36,861 nt of DNA from a virus (IMGVR_UViG_3300031227_014265:1-36861), one strand, 5' to 3'; positions 1 through 9,326 are shown, numbered from the stretch's first letter. The notes: generated by a model not told the origin, from the letters alone. Numbers and translations are program-made.

Positions 1-656
1 AAATTATCAATTATTTTTGATAAACATTCAATAGCATCATCTATATAAATAGAAGTTCTATAATAATTAAGAAAAACAGTATAGGGTAAATTGTTAAGAG
101 CTTTATAAATAAATCTACAAATAACGCTTCTAAATGGACTATAAAACTCCTTACCATATAAATTAAATAATCTAATGCGAACAGTTTCTGTACCAAATTC
201 TTCAGCTGAATTCATTACTTGCATTTCATTAACAAATTTTGACATAGCATAATCATTTAATTGTCTAATGGGTACTTTCGTGGGAACATCTTCAGTCATA
301 ATACCTTGATAATCGCCATAAATTTCAGATGATGAAAATAAAATCATTTTAAATTTTTTTCTTTCTTGAAATCTAATAATATTTTTAGTTCCAATGGCAT
401 TGGTTCTCCAAAGATTAAAATATCTTTCTTCTCCGCGCATTCTTCCAAATTGAGCGGCTAAGTGATAAACAAAATCAAATTGTTCTTTTTGGAAAACTTT
501 TTCAAGTTGTTCATAACTAGCGACATCACATTCAAAGTGTTTATCATAGTGGCTTTCTTTAATATCTAGAGTATAAACTAAATGATTTTTTTCTTTAAAT
601 TTTTTAACTAATTCTTTTCCCACAATTCCTTCTGAACCTGTAATTAATATTTTCAT
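1..656 (-). CDS. NAD-dependent sugar epimerase/dehydratase, partial
   Basis: This is the N-terminal 218 residues of an extended short-chain dehydrogenase; the gene runs off the low-coordinate edge. Residues 6-13 read TGSEGIVG, the Rossmann glycine motif that binds NAD(P). Residues 108-111 are SSSE, and Y136-x-x-x-K140 (YAMSK) is the catalytic pair. Family members interconvert or dehydrate nucleotide sugars in the cytoplasm; the exact substrate cannot be told. Its ATG overlaps the stop of the SGNH hydrolase gene by four bases (ATGA), so it is translationally coupled and is the last visible gene of the glycan cluster. The family is clear; the specific activity is unknown. Confidence 0.85.
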   Translation of the reverse strand, partial: MKILITGSEGIVGKELVKKFKEKNHLVYTLDIKESHYDKHFECDVASYEQLEKVFQKEQFDFVYHLAAQFGRMRGEERYFNLWRTNAIGTKNIIRFQERKKFKMILFSSSEIYGDYQGIMTEDVPTKVPIRQLNDYAMSKFVNEMQVMNSAEEFGTETVRIRLFNLYGKEFYSPFRSVICRFIYKALNNLPYTVFLNYYRTSIYIDDAIECLSKIIDN

Positions 657-1234
657 AAATTTTCAATCTCCTTTAAAAATAATTTAGCCATTTCTTTGTA
701 ACCCTGATTATTTAGATGGCATCTATCAACTCTAAATTTTTCCAAAGGTACTAAATTTACCAAAGGAATATCTAATTCATTAGAAATATCTTTTAAAATT
801 AAATCATATTCTCTTAATAAAATGGCACCTTTTTTAGAATAACTCATAAGTCCCAATCCTTGTAAAGAAATCAAAGAACCTAATATAATCTTTCTGTTTC
901 CAGGTACAGGTCTAAAAATCTGACAAGTTTTAATAATTTGAAATAAATTGTCTTTAAAAATTTCCTTTGGTATTAATTCCAAAGTATCATTGGTTCCAAT
1001 TTGAAGTAAAATAGTGTATGCCTCTGGATAAGCTCCTATGATTTTTGGCAATCGCCTTAATAAATCACCACTTCTATTTCCGTTTACACCTTCATTAATA
1101 ACAACCCAAAATTGGTCAGATTTTTTATTTAAAAGACTTGATAACTCAGCTGGATAACCACGGAGATATTCATCCCTAGCTCCATAGGTTAAGGAATCAC
1201 CTAAACATAGAATAGCATTATAAATAGTTTTCAT
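653..1234 (-). CDS. SGNH/GDSL-type hydrolase
   Basis: This 193-residue protein has all the blocks of the SGNH esterase superfamily. Block I is GDSL at 12-15 with nucleophile S14. Block II is the N-E-G-V-N-G region around 47-52. Block III is GTND at 80-83, and block V is D170-x-x-H173 (DRCH). Such enzymes remove or transfer acyl groups, often O-acetyl groups on sugars. No signal peptide is seen, so it probably acts in the cytoplasm. The start has a good ribosome site (AAGGA, six bases before ATG). Its position in a sugar gene cluster suggests deacylation of a glycan or glycan precursor, which is inference. Confidence 0.85.
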   Translation of the reverse strand: MKTIYNAILCLGDSLTYGARDEYLRGYPAELSSLLNKKSDQFWVVINEGVNGNRSGDLLRRLPKIIGAYPEAYTILLQIGTNDTLELIPKEIFKDNLFQIIKTCQIFRPVPGNRKIILGSLISLQGLGLMSYSKKGAILLREYDLILKDISNELDIPLVNLVPLEKFRVDRCHLNNQGYKEMAKLFLKEIENL

Positions 1235-1261
1235 AGTAATTCCTTTTTAATTTAATAATAT

Positions 1262-2140
1262 TTAAGGCAAAAAATGCGTCCATGGCATCCAACATTCTTT
1301 CGCAGTTTCACCCTTTGCTTTGCATTCAGGGCAAAGCCAATAACCTCTTTGCCAGGCTTCTCTTTCTTCTTCGGCAATTTTTTTATCATGAACTTGCCAA
1401 ACTTTCTTCCCACAAGCCAAACACAATAAAAGTCCATCCCTTAAATCCTTATGCTCTTCTAAATCAAATGTAAGAAGTTTGTCTCTATTGCCCCCAGAAC
1501 AAAAATGATAAATACCAGCCTTTGTAGTAACTGGAGAAATAAAATCTGGATATTTTTTCAACATTCTACTTTCTAATTGTCGTTCATGTCCATGCCCATG
1601 CCCTACGTGAAAAGTTAAACCAAAGCATTCAAAGAAATCTTTTCTAGGTACACATGTTGGGGCACCAATCCCATTACTGATGGGAAGTTTTTTAACATCT
1701 TCTAAACTTTTCAAAAATAATTCTTCACTAAAACTTTGAATTCCAATTTTATCGTCATAACCGCATGAAAAATTTCTAGGCGTTTCTAATCTATAAACAC
1801 TTCCCATTATATGTGGTTTAGAATTCATTAAGTCCATTAAAACCGAATCCCAATGGGGTCCAAAAAATACATCATCATTAATAAAACCTACATATTTTCT
1901 AGTAGCTTGCTTAGCTCCATAATTATCTGCCATATCTAGATTGCAAAAATGAACTACATAATAATGTAACTTTCGTTCTTGTAAAACTTTAAGAGTTTGC
2001 CAAGATGGATTATCAGCTATTATAATTAATTCATTTTCTAAATCTGAATATTTTTCATAACTATCTAAAGCTTGAATTAAAAACTCACTCGCCCATCTAG
2101 TATTAATAATTAATGATAAATCTGATTTTGGTTTAATCAT
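1262..2140 (-). CDS. Glycosyltransferase family 2-like protein with C-terminal zinc ribbon
   Basis: The N-terminal half resembles a GT-A fold glycosyltransferase: an N-terminal strand (SLIINTR), and an INDDV motif around residues 92-96 (numbered from a GTG five codons upstream) that would bind the metal and nucleotide sugar. The C-terminal 60 residues carry two cysteine pairs, CLAC and CPEC, followed by further cysteines, which looks like a zinc ribbon and is unusual for this family. I chose the ATG at 2140, which overlaps the end of the upstream gene by eight bases; a GTG at 2155 is the alternative. A hydrolase-like Trp-rich tail (WMPWTHF) ends the protein. The donor and acceptor are unknown. 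Confidence 0.7.
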   Translation of the reverse strand: MIKPKSDLSLIINTRWASEFLIQALDSYEKYSDLENELIIIADNPSWQTLKVLQERKLHYYVVHFCNLDMADNYGAKQATRKYVGFINDDVFFGPHWDSVLMDLMNSKPHIMGSVYRLETPRNFSCGYDDKIGIQSFSEELFLKSLEDVKKLPISNGIGAPTCVPRKDFFECFGLTFHVGHGHGHERQLESRMLKKYPDFISPVTTKAGIYHFCSGGNRDKLLTFDLEEHKDLRDGLLLCLACGKKVWQVHDKKIAEEEREAWQRGYWLCPECKAKGETAKECWMPWTHFLP

Positions 2141-4178
2141 TTTTTTCTTTCTCACCCCTTGTAATTAAAAAATTAATATTCACAAAAATATCACCATATG
2201 GCTGTCCACTTCTAATATCATCTTCTTCTTTAAAATCAATAAGCTGCTTATATTCATCCTTAGCATCATGATATCTTCTTTTTATAGTTCTTTTTTCTGT
2301 TTTTTCATATGTAAGTAAAAAATTATTTAAAGAATATTGTTCAAATAAAATTTCTTTATTATTATTTATTTTAAATCCAGCACAATGTAAAAAATTTATA
2401 ATATCATTTTTTCTATATAAAGCTGTTTTAAAATAAGTTCTATCTTTTGTTTTGGAACCTTCTGGAACGCCCTTGTTTATATAAAGCCACTCTACAAAAA
2501 AATTATCACTTTGAGCAATTTCCTCACAAAGTACAAATTGTCCTCCACATTTCAATACTCTAAATATTTCATTAAAAACAACTTGAGGATTCTCAAGATA
2601 GTGCAATACCCCTCGCATAATAACAGTATCAAAACTATTATCAGCAAATGATAATCTACATGCATCTCCCGTAATTATTTCTATATTTTTATCTTTAATG
2701 TAAAGTAACATTGAAGGTGATAAATCAATTCCAGTATATATTGAAGAAATTTTATTAAATTCATTATTCTCTTTAACAAATTTAGTAAGCTCTCCTGTTC
2801 CTATTCCCACCTCTAATACTTTATTTCCTTCAGAAATATTTTTAGGTAAGTTATCATAAAAAGCATTTAATAATTTTTTATCTTTAACCCACCTTATTTT
2901 ACTATAATTTTCTGCTTTTGTTTTCCAATCGTCTATATTCATATCATCAAATATCTTTTTAACATAATCTATATTTTTATAATTTAAATATCTAAACATT
3001 ATATCTTCTTTTTTTATTACAAAATCTATTGGATAATTATTGTAAAGCTTATCAACTAATTCTCTTACTATTTTTATTTCAGTTTCCGATAATTCATTTA
3101 ATTCTAATTTATCCTCAATTATATTATATAAAAAAACATTTGCTCTATTGTTTCCCAGTATAGATAAAATTAATTTCCATCCATTTTTATCAATTATGGT
3201 ATAATTTATTCCAGTTACCGACCTATCTACAAAAATATCTCTAAACATAAAATCAGACTTTCCTAATAAAAAATCTGCATGACTTTTTCCGTCAACTGGG
3301 GTCTTTATCTCTTTCCCTAAAAAATCCATAATGGTAGGCATTATATCTACAAAAGAAATAAATTCATTAAATTCTTTATTTTTTATTTCAGGATGATATA
3401 AAATAAATGGCACATTGATAACAGGTTCAAAATGCAATTCAGTGTGTTTAATTCCTGCCTTGTCTACATATCCTTTTCTAGCTGGATAAAATCCCTTTGG
3501 ACATATTTCTTCACAACAAGAATAATAATCTCCATGGTCAGCTGTTACAATTACAATGGTATTATCTAATAAATTAGACTTTTCTAATTGTTTAAATATT
3601 TTATCTACTGCAACTCCAGCATCATCCACTAACTTTAAACTTCCATTCCAAACCTCATTATATTTTTTTTCTTTCAATAAATCTCTAAATTCTTCATTAT
3701 ATTTAATACCATATTTTCTTGGTCTCCATATATGAGATGTAATAAAAAAATCATTATTTTTATTAAATTCTATAAACTTACAAATTTTACTAACATCTAT
3801 AATATCTTTTCTCAGGTCAACTCTTCCGCTTCCCTCTAATTGTAAATTATACTTTTTATATTCATCATAGGTTAATGATTCACCAAGTGGCGGTTCAGTT
3901 GTAAATAATAACATTTTGTGCGTATCTAATAAATAATCAAAAAGTGTTAATTTACTTTTATCATATGGTTCCATAGCTACTTTATGATTAGAAGGATATA
4001 ATCCTGTGAAAAAAGTACCTAATGATTGATATGTTTCTGGTATTGAAATATATACATTATTAAAAACAGAACCACGATTATAAAACTTTTCAAACCCAGT
4101 AGATATTCCATCTTCTTTATTATAACATTTCAATGTCTCTTTTCGCATGGCATCAATTGTAAGCACTATGAGATTCAT
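2133..4178 (-). CDS. Alkaline-phosphatase-superfamily enzyme fused to a SAM methyltransferase
   Basis: This 681-residue protein has two domains. Residues 1 to about 320 are a sulfatase/phosphotransferase fold. D9 and the ADHGD motif at 213-217 are metal ligands, and there is a TGLYP motif at 58-62. Aligned on TGLYP, the nucleophile position is T49, not the Cys or Ser that sulfatases convert to formylglycine, so a phosphatase, phosphodiesterase or phosphotransferase is more likely than a true sulfatase. Residues about 420-570 are a class I methyltransferase with motif I VLEVGIGTG (454-462), GIDLSPSM (483-490) and a post-I GDACRLSF block (504-511). ATG is preceded by AAGGAGA at ideal spacing and overlaps the upstream stop (TAATG). 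It probably modifies a glycan; this is inferred from its neighbours. Confidence 0.8.
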   Translation of the reverse strand: MNLIVLTIDAMRKETLKCYNKEDGISTGFEKFYNRGSVFNNVYISIPETYQSLGTFFTGLYPSNHKVAMEPYDKSKLTLFDYLLDTHKMLLFTTEPPLGESLTYDEYKKYNLQLEGSGRVDLRKDIIDVSKICKFIEFNKNNDFFITSHIWRPRKYGIKYNEEFRDLLKEKKYNEVWNGSLKLVDDAGVAVDKIFKQLEKSNLLDNTIVIVTADHGDYYSCCEEICPKGFYPARKGYVDKAGIKHTELHFEPVINVPFILYHPEIKNKEFNEFISFVDIMPTIMDFLGKEIKTPVDGKSHADFLLGKSDFMFRDIFVDRSVTGINYTIIDKNGWKLILSILGNNRANVFLYNIIEDKLELNELSETEIKIVRELVDKLYNNYPIDFVIKKEDIMFRYLNYKNIDYVKKIFDDMNIDDWKTKAENYSKIRWVKDKKLLNAFYDNLPKNISEGNKVLEVGIGTGELTKFVKENNEFNKISSIYTGIDLSPSMLLYIKDKNIEIITGDACRLSFADNSFDTVIMRGVLHYLENPQVVFNEIFRVLKCGGQFVLCEEIAQSDNFFVEWLYINKGVPEGSKTKDRTYFKTALYRKNDIINFLHCAGFKINNNKEILFEQYSLNNFLLTYEKTEKRTIKRRYHDAKDEYKQLIDFKEEDDIRSGQPYGDIFVNINFLITRGEKEKND

Positions 4179-5188
4179 TAAATAATCTCCTTAATAATTT
4201 TTAAAAATTGTTCCGCTCTAGCTTTATTTGTATGATATTTTAATAAATGTTCTTTGCCTGCTTTGGCTATCGTTATTCTTTCCTCATCATGATTTAAATA
4301 ATATTTTATTTTTTCTTCTAAATCACTTAAATCATTAAAATAAACACAATGTTTTTTATCTTCAAATGGATAAGGTATTATAAGCTCAGGGTCTTTAACC
4401 ATAAATAATGTTTCAAAGAATGGTATCTCCCAGTATCTTACTGTATCTCTACCGTGACCTCGAATAGATATAGCTATTTTTGATTTAGCTATTTTTTCAA
4501 GATAATCATGATAGGAAAACATCTTTGGGTAATTGTTTTCTTTTACTAATCTTGGAATATCTATTGCCGTACATGTTTTTCCCAAGTCTTTATTCAATAA
4601 AAACTCTACCACATCTTTTCTAAATTGACATGTAAATCCAAAAGCTGCAAATATATCATTATTCTTAACGGCATCATCAAACTTATCGTCAATATATGGT
4701 AATGTACATGAAAATGGTAGTGGATATACTCCTTCAACTTTATGAGTTAATTCTCTTTTAAAAATCACATTTGGTTTAAATTCATTAATCAAATCACTCC
4801 TAATATTCATAGAATCTTCATGGTCGCAAAATACCAATGGAATCGGATTACCATTAAAGTGTTTTCTAATAAATCTTAATGCTCTCGTAGCATATGTTCT
4901 AGGAGAACTTAATACCATAAAATCAAATTCTGCTATTCTTTCTATGACTTCTTCTAATGTCCAAATTTGAGAGCTTCTTGCTTTTACATAACTTGCTGGA
5001 GCAGTTGAACCTCTCTTGCCACCATCAAGGACATAATGTTTGTCTTTAATGCCCAAATAACTCAATTTAGGTGGATATAATACTATGTTTTCTTCTCCTA
5101 AAAGTTCACATAGACCCGCATAAAGAAAATATTCTCCAAAATCTGCTTCTGGGTGAACAAGGAAAAGTATCTTTTTAAAATCTGACAT
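4178..5188 (-). CDS. CgeB-like GT-B glycosyltransferase
   Basis: The 336-residue protein looks like a GT-B fold glycosyltransferase of the CgeB/glycosyl transferase group 1_2 kind. The C-terminal part has the usual pattern: an SKIAISIRG stretch, a WEIPFFETLF segment where the family has a conserved acidic donor-binding helix, then a closing coiled region ending in a KYHTNKARAEQFL-type helix. The N-terminal half (LFLVHPEADFGEYF) is a Rossmann-like acceptor domain. It has no membrane segment and should act in the cytoplasm. It lies between a GT4 gene and the phosphatase/methyltransferase fusion in a minus-strand operon, starting after an AAGGA site. Donor and acceptor sugars cannot be inferred. 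Confidence 0.7.
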   Translation of the reverse strand: MSDFKKILFLVHPEADFGEYFLYAGLCELLGEENIVLYPPKLSYLGIKDKHYVLDGGKRGSTAPASYVKARSSQIWTLEEVIERIAEFDFMVLSSPRTYATRALRFIRKHFNGNPIPLVFCDHEDSMNIRSDLINEFKPNVIFKRELTHKVEGVYPLPFSCTLPYIDDKFDDAVKNNDIFAAFGFTCQFRKDVVEFLLNKDLGKTCTAIDIPRLVKENNYPKMFSYHDYLEKIAKSKIAISIRGHGRDTVRYWEIPFFETLFMVKDPELIIPYPFEDKKHCVYFNDLSDLEEKIKYYLNHDEERITIAKAGKEHLLKYHTNKARAEQFLKIIKEII

Positions 5189-5201
5189 ATTATTTTATTC
5201 C

Positions 5202-6470
5202 TTAAACATATAATAATGGTTCTAATTGATTTTTAAATACTGCTTTTATGTTTCTTTCTTTTCTTATCATCGTATTAGCGGCTAATATTCTATTATTTGC
5301 TAATTCATAAACAATATATTTAGCTATATCGCTCCAATACGCCTCTGGATTATCATATTTAGTATTAGTATCTCCATCATAACCTGTAATAGCATTAATA
5401 TTGGAAGAAAATTGAAAATATTTAGGATATGATTTGTAAATACTTCTAAATGGTGGGAAATCTTGGTTTAAAATTACAAAATTATTACAAAGCATAGCTT
5501 CCTGTGCAATTAAAGAGTATGTTTCCGACCTTGATGGCAAGATAAATACATTAGATAAAAGCATTAGGTCTCTTATCATTTCCCTTGGGCAACTTAATTC
5601 TAATGATTTATCATATTGAGAGGTAAATATAATCTCGTTATCATTTAAGCCCATCTCTACTAATTTATTAATCATTTCATTTCTATAAGTTACCTTGTCA
5701 CCACCAGTAGAATGAAAATCAGCTATAATCAAACATACCTTTTTGCCCATCTTCTTCAATTGATTAAAAACATTGATAACTATGTGAGGCTGTTTGCCCC
5801 TATCTAATCTTAATGGATATGTTCCTATAACATCTGCATTAAGAATATTTTTTTCTTCAATTAATTTTTTAGTTATATCTTGAAATCCTAAATAACCACA
5901 TACATCAATTGGATGATTTACGCACTTAACTTCATCTTCTTCAACATTATAATTCCTAGCTACTCTTGGGATATCATATGTATTAGGATAAATCAAAAGA
6001 GAATTAGGAAATCTTTGACATATTTTATCTCGGACTTCTTGTTTATTACACAAGACTGAATGACTAGTAGCCGAATGAATCCAATGTAACCATTTTATAT
6101 TTGGAAATTCTAACGCTAATTCTCTAGATACTATATTATGAATTAAATGTGCTGGCTGATAAATAATATCATGAGTTATAACTACATTTAAATCTTTAAT
6201 TACTTCCCTTAAGCTTGCTTTTAATTTTTTCTCATCTTCTTGGTAATTATCTGGCAACTTTCCTTCGTTGCTACAAAAAACAACCGGTATTTTGCGTAAT
6301 TCTACTTCAGAAAATGGATAAACATTGTCATCTTTAAATGCATCTGTCACTATTACAACAGGTTTATACCCATTAGCTAAAAACATTTTTATTTGACCAG
6401 CTGCAACACCACATAAACTATAAGCCCTATCGTAACTCAAAAAAGTAGTAAAAATTCCAACTTTTTTCAT
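5202..6470 (-). CDS. Glycosyltransferase family 4 protein
   Basis: This 422-residue protein matches a retaining GT-B glycosyltransferase (GT4-like). It starts with KKVGIFTTFLSYDRAYS and a glycine-containing loop (LCGVAAGQ) as in acceptor-binding domains. The C-terminal domain has the donor signature SRSETYSLIAQEAM, with the E-x7-E spacing of the family, preceded by LLSNVFILPS. It likely transfers a sugar from a nucleotide donor during polysaccharide or glycoprotein assembly in the cytoplasm. It is separated by only one base from the GDP-mannose dehydratase gene upstream, consistent with co-transcription. The specific linkage made is unknown. Confidence 0.8.
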   Translation of the reverse strand: MKKVGIFTTFLSYDRAYSLCGVAAGQIKMFLANGYKPVVIVTDAFKDDNVYPFSEVELRKIPVVFCSNEGKLPDNYQEDEKKLKASLREVIKDLNVVITHDIIYQPAHLIHNIVSRELALEFPNIKWLHWIHSATSHSVLCNKQEVRDKICQRFPNSLLIYPNTYDIPRVARNYNVEEDEVKCVNHPIDVCGYLGFQDITKKLIEEKNILNADVIGTYPLRLDRGKQPHIVINVFNQLKKMGKKVCLIIADFHSTGGDKVTYRNEMINKLVEMGLNDNEIIFTSQYDKSLELSCPREMIRDLMLLSNVFILPSRSETYSLIAQEAMLCNNFVILNQDFPPFRSIYKSYPKYFQFSSNINAITGYDGDTNTKYDNPEAYWSDIAKYIVYELANNRILAANTMIRKERNIKAVFKNQLEPLLYV

Positions 6471-6471
6471 T

Positions 6472-7473
6472 TTAGTCTCCTATCTTTTTGTTTTCTAATT
6501 TTCGTTCTATCTCTAAATCATTATCCATCATTAATCTAACTAATTTTTTAAATTTAATTTTAGGCTTCCATTTTAATTTTTTTCTTGCTTTACTATAATC
6601 ACCAATAAGAAGATTAACGTCAGCAGGTCTATAAAATTTAGGGTCTATAACTACATAATCTTGCCAATTTAAACCAACATAACCAAACGCCTCTTGTAAA
6701 AATTCTTTTACACTATGTACTTCATTAGTTGCTATTATAAAATCATCAGGTTTATCTCTCTGAAGCATTAACCATTGGGCATAAACATAATCACGTGAAT
6801 GTCCCCAATCTCTTTTAGATTCTATATTTCCTAACCTTAGTTCTTTTTGCTTACCTAATTTAATTTTAGCTACCGCATTAGTAATTTTGCGAGTTACAAA
6901 TTCTATGCCTCTGCGGGGAGATTCATGGTTGAATAATATCCCAGAACAAGCAAATAAATTATAAGCTTCTCTATAATATTGTGCTAAATAAAAATCAGCC
7001 ACTTTAGTGATTCCATAAATTGAACGTGGGTAAAAAGGTGTTTTTTCAGTTTGAGGTATTTCTTGAACCTTACCAAACATTTCACTTGATGTAGCAATAT
7101 AAACTTTACATTTTGGAGCAAATGTATTTATAGCAGATAATATATGATGAGTACCATTAATATTAGTATTCATCGTGGAAAATTCATCTTCAAATGATAC
7201 TTTAACAAAACTATTTGCTGCTAAATGATAACATTCATCTGGTTTTATTTCCTCTATTATTTGACAAATTCTTGGATAAGATTCCAATGTACCATGATGT
7301 AATTTTATTTTATCTTTAATATGTAATATTCTACTTAATCTTTCTTCTTGATTTTCCACAGCTACTCTTCTAATTAAACCATGCACTTTATAGTTTTTTT
7401 CTATAAGCAATTCTGCTAAATAACTTGCGTCTTGTCCAGTAATTCCAGTAATAAATGCTACCTTTTTTTTCAT
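6472..7473 (-). CDS. gmd: GDP-mannose 4,6-dehydratase
   Basis: The protein (333 residues from this start) converts GDP-mannose to GDP-4-keto-6-deoxymannose, the precursor of GDP-fucose, GDP-rhamnose, perosamine and related sugars. Numbered from the chosen Met, the NADP-binding motif TGITGQDASYL is at 9-19, the catalytic SSEMFG is at 129-134 and Y153-x-x-x-K157 lies in SIYGITK. The sequence NHESPRRG, typical of this enzyme, is also present. I chose the ATG at 7473 because GGGGGAG lies at good spacing before it and it overlaps the upstream stop as TAATG; an ATG seven codons earlier contains that ribosome site. Family members are about 340-370 residues, so length is near normal. Confidence 0.93.
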   Translation of the reverse strand: MKKKVAFITGITGQDASYLAELLIEKNYKVHGLIRRVAVENQEERLSRILHIKDKIKLHHGTLESYPRICQIIEEIKPDECYHLAANSFVKVSFEDEFSTMNTNINGTHHILSAINTFAPKCKVYIATSSEMFGKVQEIPQTEKTPFYPRSIYGITKVADFYLAQYYREAYNLFACSGILFNHESPRRGIEFVTRKITNAVAKIKLGKQKELRLGNIESKRDWGHSRDYVYAQWLMLQRDKPDDFIIATNEVHSVKEFLQEAFGYVGLNWQDYVVIDPKFYRPADVNLLIGDYSKARKKLKWKPKIKFKKLVRLMMDNDLEIERKLENKKIGD

Positions 7474-8285
7474 TATTTTATCTCCCCCAACCAATTAATT
7501 TTCTTTCTAACAGATAAATTGCTTCTCCATACTTCTTCTAATAAATATGGTTTATAATCATTTTCTCTAGCTAAATATATTAAAGCATTAATATCTTTTG
7601 GAAAACATTTTCCACCAAACCCTTTATCTCCATCAAACCCTGGAACATCCCAATGAGATTTACCTATTCTTTTATCAACAAGCAAAGATTTTATAACTTC
7701 ATCATAATTTATATTTAATTTTTTACAAATATTATACATTTCATTAGCAAACATAACTTTAGTGGCTAAAAAAGCATTAGAGCAATATTTGATAAATTCT
7801 GCTGTTTTTATATCTGTTTTTATGATAGGGCATTTAAATCCAGCTTCAAGATATATTCTCTTTATTACGTTAAAAGTGCCAACATTTTTAACCCCAACTA
7901 TAACCCTATCAGTATGCAGGAAATCATATGTTGGATTTTTTTCTGTCAAAAATTCTGGATTAAAACTAAAATTAAATTGAGGATAAGTTTTCGCTAATAA
8001 ATCAGTTGTCCCACTAACAGCTGTAGATTTAATAACTATTATGGTTCCATTTTTAGCTTTTTTTGATATTTCTTTTATAGAATTATTTATTGCAGTTAAA
8101 TGTATTTCTCCAGATTTATTCATAGGAGTTGGAACGCATATAAAAATAACAGGGCATTTAGATACCTTAGTAAAAGAATCATAGCCCTTTTTATATTTGT
8201 CATATTTTATTACTTGATGATTTTTTTCAAAAACATCATTAACAGCTGAACCAACTACACCTACCCCAATGATTCCAATTTTCAT
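7473..8285 (-). CDS. Short UDP-glucose/GDP-mannose dehydrogenase family protein
   Basis: This family oxidises the C6 hydroxyl of a nucleotide sugar to a uronic acid in two NAD-dependent steps. The NAD motif GVGVVG is at 7-12, VPTP at 51-54, STAVSGTT at 87-94 and NPEFL at 109-113. The catalytic loop GFGGKCFPKD is at 222-231, with C227 as the thioester nucleophile. At 270 residues it keeps the NAD domain and central dimerisation helix but ends where the C-terminal nucleotide-sugar-binding Rossmann domain of the usual 390-450 residue enzymes would begin. No second gene supplying that domain follows. The ribosome site AAGGATAG precedes ATG. The substrate sugar is unknown. Confidence 0.85.
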   Translation of the reverse strand: MKIGIIGVGVVGSAVNDVFEKNHQVIKYDKYKKGYDSFTKVSKCPVIFICVPTPMNKSGEIHLTAINNSIKEISKKAKNGTIIVIKSTAVSGTTDLLAKTYPQFNFSFNPEFLTEKNPTYDFLHTDRVIVGVKNVGTFNVIKRIYLEAGFKCPIIKTDIKTAEFIKYCSNAFLATKVMFANEMYNICKKLNINYDEVIKSLLVDKRIGKSHWDVPGFDGDKGFGGKCFPKDINALIYLARENDYKPYLLEEVWRSNLSVRKKINWLGEIK

Positions 8286-8302
8286 TCTATCTATCCTTTT
8301 TT

Positions 8303-9316
8303 TTATTTTAAAATTTTATTAATCCACACCTCTGGAGCATAGTTTTTTATTTCAAACTCTTCTAAATATATTGGTTTTTGTGGACCGACTAATTTTGCCC
8401 ATTCAACCAACCTATGTATCCCCTCTTTTATAGTTGTCTTATCTTTAAATCCTAATAATTTTGAACTTTTGCTTATAGAACAATAAGCATTTTTAACTTC
8501 ACATGGTCTTTCTTCTACAAACATAGGCTCTAATTTTAATTTAAATTCATCAATGACCATTTGAGCCAAATCTTTAATTGTATAATGATTAAAAGAACCT
8601 ATATTAACAATTTCTTTATTTATTTTTTCATTAAATCCTAATTTTATAATTGGATCTAATATATCTTCGACATAACTTGGAGCCCTTCTTTGCCCCCCAT
8701 CACCAAATATTATAACTGGCTTACCTCTTAAAATAGAATTAATCCATATTGCTAATACATTTCTATATGGGTCATGTAAACTAACTCTCTCACCATATAC
8801 ATTATGTGGAACTACAATATTATAATCAAACTTATGTATAGAAGATAAAATCTCTAATGCCCTCTCTGCTGAACACTTAGCTATAGCATATATATCCTCT
8901 GGAGCCCTAGGCATATCTTCAGTAAATGGAAGCTTTAGTCCTCCATTTCCATATCTAGCCATAGAACTATAATATATAATGCGTGGTAATGACCCACAGT
9001 TAATAGATGCCTTAAATACGCTTAAAGAGGCATTGTAAACACTAGAAGTAATCTTCTCTGGACAAAATTGAGATAATCCTTCGTGTGGGTGTGCAGAAAG
9101 ATGATGAACAACATTTGGTGAAAATGATTTAAATAATTTAGTAAGCTTATTACACTTTCTAACATCTAAATTAACAAAATTAGTTAATCCTACCACATTA
9201 TCTCTTGTACCACCAGAAAAATCATCTACGCCTAATACATTGTGCCCTTCTGCTTGCAATCTATGTGCTAAATGGGAACCAATAAGTCCAGCACAACCAG
9301 TAACTACTACTTTCAT
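8303..9316 (-). CDS. NAD-dependent nucleotide-sugar epimerase (GalE/WbpP-like)
   Basis: This 337-residue extended short-chain dehydrogenase carries TGCAGLIG at 6-13, an aspartate-containing strand end (VDDFSGG, 30-36) that favours NAD over NADP, the active-site serines in YYSSMARYG (115-123), and Y143-x-x-x-K147 (YAIAK). HNVYGER and the VEDI substrate-binding block further support a UDP-sugar 4-epimerase-type enzyme. Family members supply galactose-type or galacturonate-type donors. It starts after AGGAGAAATC and lies between the GT2 gene and the dehydrogenase in the same operon. Whether it is an epimerase or a dehydratase cannot be settled by eye. Confidence 0.85.
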   Translation of the reverse strand: MKVVVTGCAGLIGSHLAHRLQAEGHNVLGVDDFSGGTRDNVVGLTNFVNLDVRKCNKLTKLFKSFSPNVVHHLSAHPHEGLSQFCPEKITSSVYNASLSVFKASINCGSLPRIIYYSSMARYGNGGLKLPFTEDMPRAPEDIYAIAKCSAERALEILSSIHKFDYNIVVPHNVYGERVSLHDPYRNVLAIWINSILRGKPVIIFGDGGQRRAPSYVEDILDPIIKLGFNEKINKEIVNIGSFNHYTIKDLAQMVIDEFKLKLEPMFVEERPCEVKNAYCSISKSSKLLGFKDKTTIKEGIHRLVEWAKLVGPQKPIYLEEFEIKNYAPEVWINKILK

Positions 9317-9326
9317 TTGATTTCTC

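Noticed and set aside
2133-4178. Calling this gene a sulfatase
   Set aside because: The Cys/Ser-x-Pro-x-Arg site needed for formylglycine is absent; the aligned residue is T49.
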